From: Cardinalis cardinalis
Lineage: Eukaryota > Chordata > Aves > Passeriformes > Cardinalidae
Direction: 5' to 3'
DNA length: 64,000 nt
Assembly (NCBI GenBank): GCA_014549065.1
Contig: JACDOX010000027.1
Coordinates: forward strand, 5,223,257 to 5,287,256
The position numbers and the translations under genes are program-made. Below the pieces are notes generated by a model. It worked only from the letters and a program-made list of their open reading frames with translations, was not told the origin of the DNA and did not search any database. The stretch's first letter is position 1; each line of letters starts with the position of its first letter. Shown in pieces: positions 12,201 through 25,310 of the stretch.

Positions 12201-12560
12201 TTTTTTTTTTTTAAGTGTGTGCTTAAGCTCATCTCTACTTGCTGTGATAAACTGGATTTAAGAANGTGGTAGAAGTTAGGCATGTAATTAAATGCTTTGA
12301 TGAATAGGGCAAAACCTTTCAAAGTAATGTCTTTGCTTTCTAGTAAACAACTTCAGGACAATTCCTCCAGGCTTGCAGAGTGAAGGGAACAAGTAGGNGG
12401 AAAAGGCAAGTTCTTGGGGCAAGGGGTATCAAATCAGGAACTTACTGGTTGATGATAGTGATGCTGGAAGAGATTGAGAATTAATAAATGAGTTTGGAAT
12501 GGGATTTAATTACAGAAAAGTATGGTTTGTGCTTGGGCTGTCAAGAGAAAGGTAATATTT
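8640..12560. other. Non-coding region downstream of the island
   Basis: No recognisable exon or mobile element was identified apart from a long A tract (9263-9294). Open frames are short. If the + strand exon model is right, this is the start of its first long intron. A pyrimidine-rich acceptor-like sequence ends at about 10700, but the frames after it match nothing known. Confidence 0.5.
9263..9294. repeat. Homopolymer A tract, 32 bp
   Basis: An uninterrupted run of 32 A residues is the longest homopolymer in the window. I saw no SINE, processed pseudogene or LINE 3' end immediately upstream that would make it a retroposon tail. It may be a simple slippage product, and length calls here are error-prone. 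Confidence 0.95.
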
Positions 12561-12569
12561 TGGTGAACA

Positions 12570-13085
12570 AAGAGGTGGTATTCCCTTTTTATAAGACCCT
12601 GTTATGAACACGTGAAAACTGAATATCATCCTAACAGGAAAGTATTGACAATTTAATGGAGGCTCAAAGAAGAGCAACAAAATACTCATGGATCTGGAGG
12701 AACTAGCTTGAAGGGAAATATTCAAAAATAGACATCTCTAGTCTGGGACTGAATATGGGGAGATGAGTTAACTATGTGTCTGTGTTTGAAATGTATTTTA
12801 GTCAAAGCAGTCAGATTTTTTTCCTGCCTTATGTGAGAGAATACCTATGACTGAATGGAGAAACTGAGGAAATAAAAGTTTAAGATGAATTCTGGGCCAA
12901 AACTCAGTAATGGAAAAATGTATTGTAGTTTATATTAGTCTGGGTGTAGTGCAAGCCCCCCATGACTCTTCAGACGTTTAAAATTAGAGTAGACAAATTG
13001 TTGGCAGGGGTGCTTGAGAAGGCAATCCTGCATTTTCAGGGAGGTGAAGTACAGGATCAACCAGCCCCTTTTCATGCTTCTGTTG
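12570..13085 (+). mobile_element. Ancient CR1/L3-like LINE fragment (3' part), sense
   Basis: The sequence follows the 3' portion of CR1-type LINEs in sense orientation but is heavily decayed. Recognisable landmarks in order are: a line resembling 'gtattccctttttataagaccctg' (12578-12601), then 'ggaggctcaaagaagagcaac' (12659-12679), corresponding to the conserved RT C-terminal region, and near the end 'agagtagacaaattgttggc' (12986-13005) followed by 'caatcctgcattttcaggga'. Many stops and indels are present, so it encodes nothing. The 3' end type is the older CR1/L3-like form rather than the young avian 8-mer end. Recognition is by eye and the borders are approximate. Confidence 0.6.
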
Positions 13086-13089
13086 TAGT

Positions 13090-16000
13090 TTCAGCTGAAG
13101 GTTACAGGAGGTCAGATCCAAGGCTGCCAACCTTGCCTTGGTTTCCCGTGCTGAGACAGTTGGGTTTTGTGCTTTTATAATGCAGGATTCAGAACAGGGT
13201 CATCATGTGGGCTCAGGTTGAGTCATTGATGGGATGGTGGATGTACAAGGATTAGCTACAGTAGATTTTTTAGTAAACAGCTATNGATTTTTAATTTGTT
13301 TGTTTTTCCTTTTGGAAATGATGAGCATCTTAGGTGGTGTAGAGGGCACAGAGGTGACAGCTTCCTCTTTCTTGACAGTTTCTGCAGCATTTTTTTATCA
13401 TTTGAGACACTTACTGCCACCAGATGCAATGATGGATAGCAGGTACTGTTCCTTCCTTCCTGTCCCCCCATCATGAGGCCCTGATCTCAGCACAGCTGTC
13501 TCCTGTGATCTGGCTAGTCAGTGTGCAGTGCAAGTCCTGATGACCACTGCCACCAGTGGTGTGTTTTCTGGGAGAGACTGAGAAAGGGGGAGAGACATAG
13601 AAATCATCTTTTCAAGGATGTATTGGTTTAAATGTCTCCATCATCCATGTAAACTGAGAGAAGACTTAGCCAGGGAATGTGCAGGTTCAAGGTATAATGA
13701 CAGCTTTCTTGTGGAATGACAGCTTTTCCTGGAATGAAGTTTAATAAATTTGGTTTATTGCAATTCATGTTACTCGAAACAAACATTCAGAAAAAAAAGT
13801 GTTGTGCAGACTGATATCATCAGGGAGTGTTTTCCAACAGCCATGCCAATTGCAGAGGAGGAGGTGGATTTCCCTCTACTGTGCTTTATGGATACCTGAC
13901 AGCCAACTGTTTAAACAAGGCCTGTTTTGGTAACCATAAGGTAAAAAACAAGTGATTCAGAATAACCCTTCTTAGCATGTTAATGATTGAAACAGTAATC
14001 CTGCAGCAGTATCACATACAGGGGAAGGCTGATATCTGGGATATCTGGGCTCAGCTGGTTGGTGAGACTGACCTTTGGTTTAAGTACTTGACAGTGCAAG
14101 AAAGGAGTGTTTTGAAGTGGTGAAAGACAGGTTTAGGTCTTCTGTGTGCAGTGTGATGTGGAAAAAATTGATCTATCTATTAAAACCCGGTACACTCCCA
14201 ATACACTCCAGGTGTCTTTGCTTATATAGAAGTCCTCTGAGAGTGAAGCCAGGTTCAGTCCTTGCTGGTGCTTCTCTCTGGGAGCTGGTAGATAGNTTGG
14301 TGATGGACATCTGAGAAGAGGTTCATTTTGAAGGAGTGAAATTGAAGGAAGTTTTGTTTTTCAGGCAGAACATAAGGATGAAGATTGAGGTTGATTGCTA
14401 ATGCATTGCTTCTGCTAGAGGGACAGTTTTTTTGGGGACACAAATTATTCATTTGTGTATGTTAATAACACTCTTCTGTGTAAGTGTGCTAAGATCAGGC
14501 TTGTTGGATGGGATAGTTTAGACTGAAAGGTGCTGTGTAAATGTAAGATTATTATCTCCCTTTTGCAGGAAGAAGCTAGGTCAACAGTAATCTTAATTAC
14601 AACTTGTTTCTGTTAATAGATCTTTATTTTTAGAGTTAAGTTAAATGAGGCTTTTAAGTGCTTTTGTACAGGTACTTTTAACGTAGTGTTACCATTTAGG
14701 ATGAGAGGTTTGGTATACTGGATCTTAACAATACTTCTGGAGGAACAGTTTCTCCATGTCCAGAGTGCATAATTCACAACTATTCTGGTATGGCAGGTTG
14801 TCTCTTTGTAGGTTTTAAAGAGACCTGTGCCCTACACACAGTGTAAAAATGCTTCAGGACATAACAACTCTGCCTGTGGTAGAATACCCTGAGGATTTAA
14901 TAGTATTTTTAACAATTCTGTTTAGATTTATTCATTCCTTTTAGGAAGCATTTTGTCAGGGAAGCAAAGAAGAAATGAAATAGAGGAGCTGATAAAGGCG
15001 TGGGGTGAATTTAGGGAGGTGGATTGCAATAACCAGAATGAGAGCATGCTCTTAGAACGAGCACTGGTTCTTCTNCCCTTATAAGAAGTATTTCAGCAAT
15101 GACAAATAAGTTTGTTTCATCTGGAAGCAGCAGATTGCTTCCTAATATTTTGCTGGTCTGACACCCTGTGAAATTGTGTTATATCCTAATTCAGTGGCTG
15201 CTCTGTATGTAGANTAAGAGCTTGCTATTTTCTACCAAGGGAAGCATTCCCTCTCCTTCTGCAGTGGTAGAGGTATTTTGGTGATAGAGGTCCATGGGTT
15301 TATCTCTTCTGATGACTTCTGATAGATGTTGGCATGACTCAGAAGAGAGAGTTGCATTTCCTGAATAAGCAATCTGCTTAGTTTGGAGTTTTTCTCAGAG
15401 GTGGGACCTTTGCTCAGCAGTGAAATCTGCTGAGTTCACAGCGCAGGGGGATATGGCTACAGACACGTCAGAGTGTGGCTGTGGTCCTCTGCTGGCAGAC
15501 AGGGAGCAAGCACTCTGTGGATTTACTGGCTGTAAATGGGTGGTCTTTTCATGCATCCTCATGCCTCCCATGCGCACACCCTTCTGGCTTCTGCTGTCTT
15601 CAGGCAGAGCAAAAGTGGAAGTATGGTGACAGGCTGTTCCATAAGAAAGCTGGTTATTTAAACATCCTGGAAAGTGCATTTGATTTAGACTCTTCTATAT
15701 GTTGTCTTTCTATTAGTTTGCCTAAAATGAGCATCTCTCTGGTTAATTTCTTTCTAGCAAATGAAGGCACCCTTGGCCATTTTTTGTTTCAAGTTTATTC
15801 ATATCTTTGGAGTAAGAGGAAATACTGTGTGTGCTGATGAATCATTTTCTGCAGTGTAATCTCCCATTTCATATGAAGCAGAGAGCCATTACCATTTGTT
15901 TCATTGACAGCCTGTGAGGGAATATGCCATTTGAGTTCCTAGAGGGACCTGAGTGAAGCTTGAGCAAGAGCCTCAGTGTGCTGTTGCCAATCTACTTAGC

Positions 16001-19000
16001 TACACAGTTTCTTGCCAGTTCTGTAAGCTTAACACTGTTACATAAAGGCTTGTGAAACTAGGTATGGTGTGTTTGTCATTTGTTGGGTTGTTCAGTTTTA
16101 TTTTTCGTGATATGTTTGCTTAATTTCTGTATCATCTTACAGAACAGATGCAATGTGTAGTTTATATTGTTTTCTTTACAAAAAAGAAGGGAGATGTAAA
16201 TTCACCCTACAAAGGAAACTATTAACATTTTTTTAAGTAAGGGAGGCTGGAAAATTGGAATTTCTTTTTCAGTTTCTTGGAAAATACTAAGGGAGATTAT
16301 ATAACTGCATGAAGTCTCTGGGGAAAAGGAAAAGAAGCCTTGCTGATAATGAAAGAACCAAGTAGCTGCTTAATGTAATCCACTCTTCATGGAAAGGAGA
16401 GAGAAAGGAGGCATGTGCAGTCAGACCAGGCTTCATTTATTCAAAGCTGAAAGTGGGCAGCACATCTGATGGGCAAATTGGTATAAGGCCGGCTTGCTGG
16501 TCTGACACCTGCGTTTACCNTTTCCGCATTAACAAACTTGATTCTGTTCAGTATTACATACTACAAATAAAACTGAAATTATAAAAGTAATATTTTCCAG
16601 ACTCATCTTGCCCCAGAATTGAGGGAGTAGTTTGAAGTGAGTCAGTCAACTCACTGTAATCAAACAATTCTTCTATGCCTCAAGTATAAATGCTGCATGA
16701 GTAGCTAGGCAGAAAGCACTAGTAGTCATCTTGAAATGATGAAGAAAATAAGTTTCTTTTGATTCTCCAGTGTCAGACAGGCTACCTGATGAAACTGAAT
16801 ATTAAATTGAAAGCAGAAGGTTGAATTTGATAATCCTGAAGATGAGATCCCTTGCACCATTGAACTACAACTTTGACCTTGATAGATTCAAGCTTGATAT
16901 AACCTTTGCATCATTGAGGTACAGTTGTGATGATCACTGAAGTCACTGTTCTAGGTTTCAGTGGCACTTCAATGTAATTGTGTTGTAGAGGAATCGTTTT
17001 GTTATTGGGGGGACAAAGAGCAAGAGCCACTCATGTTTTAAACACGAGGAAAATGAAGACTTCAGAGTTGGTGAGAAACCTCCTTTCATGCTAATACAAA
17101 ATGAGCAATATAGAGTGAGATGTAAGCCTGTATGTACTGCCCTTTCAAAGACATTTACATTCACTAGCTCACTGTTAAACCAATGAAGGAAAAGGGCAAT
17201 GCAAAACTCAAAACTCAAACCTAAATGAAACAGCACTTCTGTTGATGCAAGGTGTTTAGTGAATATGAAAAGTGTTCAGAAAGTGGCTAGAAGCATCTGT
17301 GCAAGACAAAATGCAGACCTTTATAGTGCTCCCAGCCATGTCTCTAAGGGATGTCATGGGANGGCTGTACAACAAGGAGGCATTCTGTAAGCGCCTGAGG
17401 AACAAGTGCAGTAGTAGCAGAAACAAATTGAAATGAGAACTTCTAGGTAGGTTTGTCCTGATACTGAGTTCATCTTGGTGAAAGAGAACTGTCTGTATGA
17501 TAAGCAGTTGGGTGGAAACAAAAAAGAGTGTTTATGCTTCTTTCCTTCAGTTACTCATAGACATCATCTGAGGAAGATTTTATTTTCACTTTTGCCTCTA
17601 CTCTGTGGTCCTCAATAATGCAACTTGGTTTAAACAAGAAATAGAAAGTTTAGAAAGTTTTTTCTAGCATCAAGGATGCAGAGTGACCCTAGCATGGGTT
17701 GGTTGTGTGAACACTGTGGGGCTTTATCAGTTGGTGTTTTTNAGAATTTGATAGATGCAACTGTGTTGCCTGGAAAGAATGCAACTGATTCTGTTGCATG
17801 GTTGTTCCCAGCTTTTTTTTTGTCTGATTCTCACCAAGCCCTACAGTGAGTGGGATAACAGGAAATGAGACAGTCTGAAGGAGCGTGGTTTCCCAACTTA
17901 AAGTCCACATGATGAGTCTGTGGATTGTGTTTGTTTTTTGTTTGTGTCAGAACAGTGGAATATATGGCAGTTGAGTTGTAGTAGATGCTGCCAGTTGAAC
18001 ATGGATGTTTCAGGCTTGAAAATTTTCTTCTCTGAACAGGTAAGTGTGGGGTGTTTTTCCATGTTGCACAGTTAGGCTTGAGACATTTTGAGAAATTCAC
18101 TTTGTCATTCATGATCCCATGCTAGCACAACTTGAGGTTCAGACCTGGCTGATACAAAAACATCATGAAGCAAGCATGGATAGGAAGAAAATTAATCTGT
18201 TTTCTAAAAGCTTNTGTAGCCATATCCCAAGTTGTTAAGGCACCCCTGAAAATAAACTAAAAGAATGGTAGATCTTAGTTTCTAGAGACTTACAACTCAG
18301 CTACTGTGTTTTTGTGTGTTTTGAGTTGTATGCTTTCAGTTTTGGACCATATTGGAGGAATAATCATGTTACAAAATTAGTTTGGTAGTCTGCGGTTTGT
18401 GTTTTTAATAGTAAATGTTTTGTGGACTTCTTGCAGTGTTTCCAGTTGCTGTCTTCCATCAGAGCAAGAAATTTGTCTGAATTCTGGGAAGCATGTGGGG
18501 AAAAGACTAAGGGTCCATTTGACCCTAGTTTCTGCTTTTCTCCAGATGTTTACTCCATAACTAGTAGTAAAAGTAGCACGTAGACCAATAAAAATAACAT
18601 AGTATATTAGAAGTACCAGAATATGAGTTCTTTTGGCAGAGAATGTTGAATTCTCCTAGAAAACAAATTAGTTCCTGTGCATTATGTGTTCATGGAGGTT
18701 TACAAGAGTAATGAGTCAAATGTTCTTTTAAGATGTATGGGGCCAGATTCAGATCCCCAGTGATTTAAATTTTGAGTAATTCAAAAGATATTTATGAGTT
18801 ATACTTCAATAACAGATTACAATCTGGTTCTTATTCTGTAGGATTTTAATAAGGTTATAAGAGGGAAATTCATCTTCATTTTCCAAATGTGTAGCAAGTT
18901 ACATAATTAATCCAATATTGTCTTCATTCTGGAGGAGGCTGTTTAACTTGAATTTCTTTGTCAAATACCATGCAGACAAGCTCACGTGGTGGTAACATTA

Positions 19001-20990
19001 AATAATGATAGAGTTATCCAGATACATAGTTCTGTCATTAACTTGAATTGTTTTCAGTAGAGAAAGAACACGTTGCTGAAGAGAAGAAAGCATGCTATTT
19101 TTGCAGTCACTGTGCAATTAGCTCATATAACCCCTGTGCTCATCATGCTTTGTGTAAGATCCAGGGTGACCAACTGTGGGTCATTTGTGTGAGAACAAAG
19201 ACCCTGGGGCTGAGAGACAGTTTATTAAGATAATACTGTGGGGTGAAGATCACCTGCCACAGCAGTTGCTAATGGAAGTGTGTCTGTATTTATTGAATGC
19301 TTGCATAAATAAGAGTTGCTTGAACTGGGATGTTTTGAGTACTAAAGGATGAGGAAAATAAACAGATAAATGGTTACGGTAGTGGTGTGAGCATGGAGCT
19401 GACCTCACCTTGTTTCTGCAGGTTCTCCTTTAGTGGTGATGGCTCTGTGGATTTTCTGATGCGAGGTTGAGTGCCTGCCATTTTAACCATGGGATGTTTA
19501 TTATTTTTGTCCTTTAATCATCTACTTTCATTAAAATGAAGGGCCCTTTATCAGTTTTGGCCACTCTTAACCAATGTCACCCAAAGTTAGCAAAGAAAAG
19601 GGAGGAGATGAAGTTGCAGACAGAGCATCATTTAAGATTCATTCCCAGGATGCAGGGCTAAAAAGTATTTTTCCAAGATGTTTCNCTTTCCAGGTAGAAC
19701 AAAGGAAAGTTAAATTAAATTCTTTCATCCATGTCAAAGAGTACAAAGTATGTTGTCACTTGCTGATGTCTCAGTGTATTTGTCACTGGAAAGCCCACAG
19801 CAATATGCTTTCTATTTGTTTATGAAAAATGGACATACAATCTGTTTAACATGAAATAAATTTGTTGTTTTTTGTCTGCGTAAGCAAAACAAAGCTGCTC
19901 TTGTTTGCAGACTACTCTATGACCTTAGCATGTGTGTAATGGCATGTCTGGTGCAGTGTTCTAACCACAGTAAGAGAAGCAAGTTCTTTGTCACAGTGCC
20001 TCATAAAGGATTTTCTGTTTATGTTTTTCTACTAAAAATCTTTGATAATCTGTTATTAAATATGAAAGCTTCTTATTTCAGCTTTACAAGAACATCAGAT
20101 TCTTCTCTCAGAAGCACACAGAAAACTCAGTGCTTAAGATTCAGTTTTGCAAACCCGTCCCCCACCTTGCAACATTCATATGGAAATACACCATTAACTG
20201 TGAAATTCCCTAGCAACCTTAACAGCCTAGAAGAAGAGATCCAAACCCCAGGAATACTCAGTTCTCAAGAGCATTTGTTCTGTCTTTTGTTAATATTCAT
20301 TATATTCCAATAAGTGATTTGATAAATTCTTTTGAGGGGCTCTGCTATTTTTGCTCTCCATTCCAGTGGTTGTTTAGTTGTAACAGTGCAATATTCCCAC
20401 TGGTGGGAAGTGGAACCCAAAGCATCTCTCCCAGAAAGCCTTCAAAAATCCACTTCATAGTGATTCTTTTGCTAATTTCTCTGCCAGTCCGTAATTGAAA
20501 AAAAAAAATTTTAGTGATGAGTAAGTTTTTGACAGCTGATAGAGGAATTATTAGTAGTTTATAGCATAATAAATTGCTTGCTGACTCAGTTTAGGGAGAG
20601 AAGTCATTCTTTCATATACATGGTGGCATTACCTTGATGGGTTTTCTACCTCTTAATTCTCTTACCTAGTAAAGATTAGTCATCCTTACAAATCCAGAGC
20701 TGATGCTGATGCAGTATCTCAGGTGTCTCAGTGCAAAAAATCATTCAGGTGTTGCTTCAGCTTAATCCCACAGGAGCTGAGAGGTTCTGGCAAAAAAATC
20801 CCACTGCTTGATGGAGACAGGGCTGAACCCTAAAATGAAATCAAATGAAACTTCATTAGCCAGTGAAATTAATTTCACTTACTTTTGTTCCAGCTCTGGT
20901 TTCTAGAGTAATTTTCGGGAAGGAATGTAGAGCTGTGGTTGTTTGTTTGGGTTCGTTCAGTTTGGTTTTTATATAGGCTTTTTTTAGGTG
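13090..20990. other. Non-coding region without recognised elements
   Basis: I found no exon, RNA gene or repeat that I can name in this 7.9 kb. Composition is uniform and AT-rich, with frequent stops in all frames. Several positions carry single Ns. Consistent with intron or intergenic DNA. Confidence 0.5.
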
Positions 20991-20991
20991 G

Positions 20992-21268
20992 TTGATTTTG
21001 GTTTTTCTTGAAATTTTAAGTGGTCCCTTCTGTATGCCTTTTTCTCCATCACTTCTTGTCTTCTTCCATTTCTATAATCCTCCTTTCTCCTTTTCTTTAT
21101 GTTTGTCTGTCCCATGTCTTTTTACCACAACCTCTATTTATTTTATACTTCAGATGTTTTATTTTCTGTTTAATGCACTGTCTTCTCTATTGCTTTCCTT
21201 TTATTTGCTCTCTTCATCCTTTTTACTTGCTTTCCCCACTATTTTATATTTTGAGGCTCTCCCCTAGA
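20992..21268. repeat. Pyrimidine-rich strand-asymmetric tract
   Basis: About 275 bp of the + strand is dominated by T and C, without a fixed repeat unit. Two overlapping + strand frames stay open across it only because purine-containing stop codons are rare here, so neither is a gene. It may be a decayed microsatellite or a retroposon-derived tract. It begins just downstream of several g/t-rich 'tttggtttgtt'-like stretches. Confidence 0.5.
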
Positions 21269-21878
21269 GATTCTAATTAATTTGTTTCTACAGGGAGAGA
21301 ATTGTAGACTACTCTAGATTTCCTATTTTGTATCCTGTGCAAAATAGAAATGTGTCCATGTCACATGAAGCAAAGATGGGTAGTGAATGTAGCCCAGCAG
21401 TTCTGTATGGCCATGCTAAATTTCTTTTTGTTTGAAGGCTTAGAAACTCAAGTTTCTATCTTGAGTTCAGGGCTTGGGTAGGCTTTCTTGTCACCTTGCT
21501 CTCAAAAGTAATTTTCTAATAGTAATCTCTCTTTTACTCCTTGCATTATATAAGATCAGTAGTGTAAGAGGCTACCCACGCCTCTTCAAGTGTAATAGTT
21601 TTGTACGGTTTGTCAGAATGTTCATGTTTTTGCACAAGGAAAGCTTTGCTTTTGTATAGGGATCCTTAATTTGAAGCAGTTCTTCCAAAGAAAGGGAAAT
21701 TTGTGCCATACAGTATATTTAATTATTTTTTGAGTGGGTAAGTCAATTTGAGAAATGTGGTTATGTATTGCTAAGGTCTGTAATCTTAAATGTTCAAGAA
21801 ACATTCTCACATGTCTTAAGTATCAAAATTTGAGTGTGAAATAGGTAGTACTATTAGAAAGCTCACTGAGTGGTGAGT

Positions 21879-21998
21879 CAAAGTAATTAAGGGAAAGTAA
21901 ATAATCTCTGAGGTTCTCGTTCCCCATGAAACTAATTTTGTATCTTATCCTTCATGTATTTAAAAATAGTTCCCTGCTAATTCAAGATGCTTGTGTAC
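21879..21998 (+). repeat. Dispersed element copy A (TAAT-rich, paired with copy at 58.1 kb)
   Basis: This segment aligns with 58111-58217 in the same orientation. The first block (21879-21908) matches 28 of 30 positions, the middle keeps 'ttcccca' and 'tatctt' landmarks, and the last block (around 21969-21998, ending in gtgta) matches 25 of 30. Copy A has roughly 15 extra bases in the middle. The blocks contain homeodomain-like cores (gtaattaa, gctaattc). It does not look like the CR1 or LTR copies of this window. It may be an old dispersed repeat of unknown family or a duplicated regulatory module; sequence alone cannot decide. Confidence 0.7.
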
Positions 21999-22059
21999 TA
22001 TGTCTGTGAAGAGCACTTCAGTCCTATTGAAGGGATGGCAGATTAGGGAGTTATTGGCA

Positions 22060-22260
22060 ACAGACTATTTTTTTTATTTCAAGAGAGACTTTCATTTGGG
22101 CAATCTAAGCGAACAAATCTTGCTGGAAAATTAGCTTTCTGTGCAGTGAGAGAGCAGGTGATCAGCCAATCATTTTGTGAGGATTTATGACGAGGAGATG
22201 TCTGGGTTTGTCTTTAAAGGGATACAGATGACAGGATTTTCTCGTCAAAGTCGAGCTTTT
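22060..22260. promoter_or_regulatory. Candidate regulatory patch next to element copy A
   Basis: Just downstream of copy A the DNA keeps several CpGs in AT-rich surroundings and contains a 7-bp inverted repeat with CpG, tgacgag (22188-22194) and ctcgtca (22241-22247), separated by 46 bp. A CCAAT motif (agccaatcat) lies at about 22165. The motif layout is seen directly; any enhancer role is inference. Confidence 0.2.
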
Positions 22261-22269
22261 CTCCTCAGT

Positions 22270-24580
22270 CTAGTTAGGCCTTAAATGTTCTGCCATACAT
22301 GCTTTCCTGTTTTACCTCTACTGTTTGGAATATAGTTTATTTTATCCCCTAGACTAATAAAGTGTATCTTGGGAGAGGAAGGGGGTGTATTAGAAGAGCT
22401 AGACTGCTCTGGAGCTGCCGTTTTGCTGTGCACGAGTGTGACAGTGGTCTGACGGGAGAGTGACAAGATTGCACTGTCAACTCCATCAGTATCTTGAGTA
22501 GTTATCTTAAGAGGGCTAATAAATCTCCATGACATGTCTCCAGGTTTCTGTGCTGAAGAAAATGAATATAATTTATTTATTTCTGTGTGCATTCTACTCG
22601 TGAACTCCAGAGGTCTTCTGTTGCCCAAAGAGGTATAATGCATATGTAGATTTATTTTTTCTTACTCAGGGAGGTGCAGGTAGTGAAATGAGGCAGCAAG
22701 GCTGAAATAGCAAAGGGGCTCCATTTGTGTGTACAGTGTGCATGAAGCGTGGTGCTGTGCTGAAATGTGTGGAGGGAGCACACAGACTCACTCTGGGCAT
22801 GTAACATAATTACAAGAATTAGCAGCTTAAGCAGTATGTGTAGTGCAACCCCTTGGGCTCTGAGCTCCCTGCCTCAGGTGTTGTGAGGAGCTGCTCAGTG
22901 TGCAGGAACCCTGCAATTACAAGGTTCAGTCATAGCAGAGTTACATGCTTAAAGTAGACAGTGTAGATGTATTCCCTCGATTCAGATGGGGATGCATGTG
23001 TAGCTTATTAAATAAGGATGCTAATCTGTTTGATAGCGAATTTAGAGGAGTTGGAGATGGTCCTTTTTTTTTTCCAGATCTGCAAGATGAGCTGGTAAAG
23101 CTTTTTTTTTTTTTTTTCTTTTTTAGTGTATGTTAACAGAGACTTTCTGGTTAAGTAACTGCAGATCCTTGTGCAAACTTAGGAAGACTGGAACTTTATG
23201 CATGTGTCCTGCTGTCATACTCATGCTCTCTGAAATCACTGAGGAGCTAGGTGCAGAAAAAGTCAGTGCTTGGCCAGAGCCCTGCAGATTTGGTGAAAGA
23301 AAATCAAACTATCAGTTAGCATTCTTGAGAGCAGGTAAACCTAATCAGTGTAAAGGGAATTCTGTGACCTGTTATCTAGAGCAGGAAAGCTGCTTTTTAT
23401 TAATCAATCAAACAAAATGTTGAAAATAATAGGAAAAATGACTTGAGGGAGGGAAAAGCAGAGTTAAGGAATATTAGTTGGCAGCAGGTACTGTTTGTGA
23501 AAATAGACTATTCTTAAAGCTTTCATAGGCATTGTGTAGTATATAGGAAAAAAGCCTTTCCCTTCTTCTTTCAGAGAGAAGCCATGATTTTATCTCAGTA
23601 ATTGAAAATAATGTCTGAAGTTGTTCTTAACTAAATTTACATTACCCCTTTTACAATCTGTTGCTATCTTTCAGGGAATTTCTCAATAAATGCTGCTGCC
23701 TGTGCTTGGATGGCATGATCCTATATAGAAAACAAGGCCGAGCACATCCTGTTCATTACTCAATGAACAGCATTTCTAGCCTAATTATGGTGCCATTTGG
23801 CAGTGATGCTGTAGTTAAAGGTGGTTGTTGGTGTTTCTGTTATAAATTCTGTGTACTTGAATGACTTCATTCATGCCAGGCAGAAGCCTCACTAGCTATT
23901 TACTTACTCATTTTCTTCCCTTTACTAAAAACCCCTAAGTGAGGAAAGTTCTGAATTTTTTGATATCTGTTAATCTGTCAGTCTATTTATTACAAAAATG
24001 CTATGCTTTTCCTTCATTTCAAAACTTTCCTCTGTTGTGCAACACACATGGTAACTGGCTGGTGACTTGCATCACTCAGCCCTGTGAGTTGCTCAAAGAA
24101 AGCCATGCCTGTGAAAGAGGGGAAAAGAAACACCAGAGCATATGGAATTGTCTAAGTTGAGCAGTCTGTGCACAGTTATGTCTGCAAGCAGAGATGGTTT
24201 CAGTTGCCTCAGTTGCTGCAACTGGGCAATATTAATATAATGACTTCTTGCCTCCGAGGGAGCATTGCCAAGTTCCTCACAGTTCCATGAACACTGAGCC
24301 ATCCCTCTAGGCACCACTCAATTGTCAGATCTGTCACACTTGCATTAGTATACATTTACTATTCTGTCATTTCCTGCTGCATAATGACCAGTGCTAGGTC
24401 CAGTTGTATTTCCATGTTTTGGGAAGAGACGGGGGGAAAAACCCAACTAGACTCAACTAGCAAATGCTGTTAAGCAGTTTCCTCAAAAAAAAAAAGCACA
24501 GTGAGTTTTACAAAAATGCTGGTTAATGCGGGATTTTTTCAAAGCATCTCCTATTTAGAATGCTTTTTTCTGTTTTAATT
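22270..24580. other. Non-coding region with T-rich tracts
   Basis: A - strand frame of 120 codons spans 22281-22643. It has serine/threonine-rich low-complexity content and no recognised family, so I treat it as chance. T homopolymers occur at about 23064-23074 and 23102-23117. No exon was identified. Confidence 0.45.
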
Positions 24581-24587
24581 AGGCAAA

Positions 24588-24790
24588 GGACCTCATCCGA
24601 AGTCCGTCGAACTTAGTGAGTGTTTTCTGAGTGACCTTCTAATGTCTGTTCAAGGCTGTGGAGGGCCCCAAAGTCGTAATGCTGAGAGGTGTAATTGGCC
24701 CTATAAATCTCAGTGGGTCATTAATTCTAAATCTCAATAATGTTAAGACCAGGATGCATGTAAATGAAGCAGAGTGATGAGCGTAGTAGG
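24588..24790. promoter_or_regulatory. Candidate conserved non-coding element
   Basis: The stretch holds CpGs (atccgaag, gtccgtcg, agtcgtaatg) in CpG-poor DNA, plus several homeodomain-type cores: gtaattgg, cattaatt and 'ctcaataatg'. It has no repeat signature, no reading frame and no splice sites. Retained CpGs together with dense TAAT/ATTA cores resemble conserved developmental enhancers of vertebrates. Conservation cannot be assessed here. Confidence 0.25.
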
Positions 24791-25091
24791 AAGATTTATA
24801 CAAGCATTTTCTTGCTTTGCTTTGCCCAGTAGTAGAAATTGTAGTTTTGGCATGGAAACTTGCTTTCTACCGTATCATCAATTCCCGTATATCACCTATG
24901 TGTTTTTGGAAATTTATAAATGCATCTTCTTGGTGGAGATGGCTGGGCATTTTTCTCTTTGCCTATCAGGAGGTAATAGAACATGACTTGTAAATCCCTG
25001 TATGATGAATATAAGGCTCTCAACTCTAAAAATTTAACTGGATAAAGCAAATTTTCAAAATGTTATTGCACATAGAACACTAGGTCCTGAA

Positions 25092-25310
25092 AATCATGGA
25101 ATCATAGAATGGTTTAGGTTGGAAGGAACCTTGAAGATCATCTAGTTCCAATCCCCCTGGATGCCACTCACTAGACCAGGTTACTCAGNGCCCCGTCCAG
25201 TCTGGTCTTGAACACTTACAGGGATGGAACATCCAAAATTTCTGCAGCCAGCCTGTTCCAGTGTGTCATCACAGCCATAGTGAAGAAGAGACAGTTCAAA
25301 TTTTAAAGAA
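25092..25310 (-). mobile_element. CR1 LINE 3'-end fragment, antisense
   Basis: The + strand begins with the complement of the CR1 terminal octamer repeat (catggaat catagaat) and continues as ggtttaggttggaaggaacc ttgaagatca, then 'agaccaggttactca' and 'ctggtcttgaacacttaca', which is the classic avian CR1 3' untranslated region and ORF2 tail in reverse. The element is therefore inserted on the - strand and 5'-truncated, as most CR1 copies are. It has one N and several changes. It ends near 25310 in AT-rich DNA. Confidence 0.9.
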
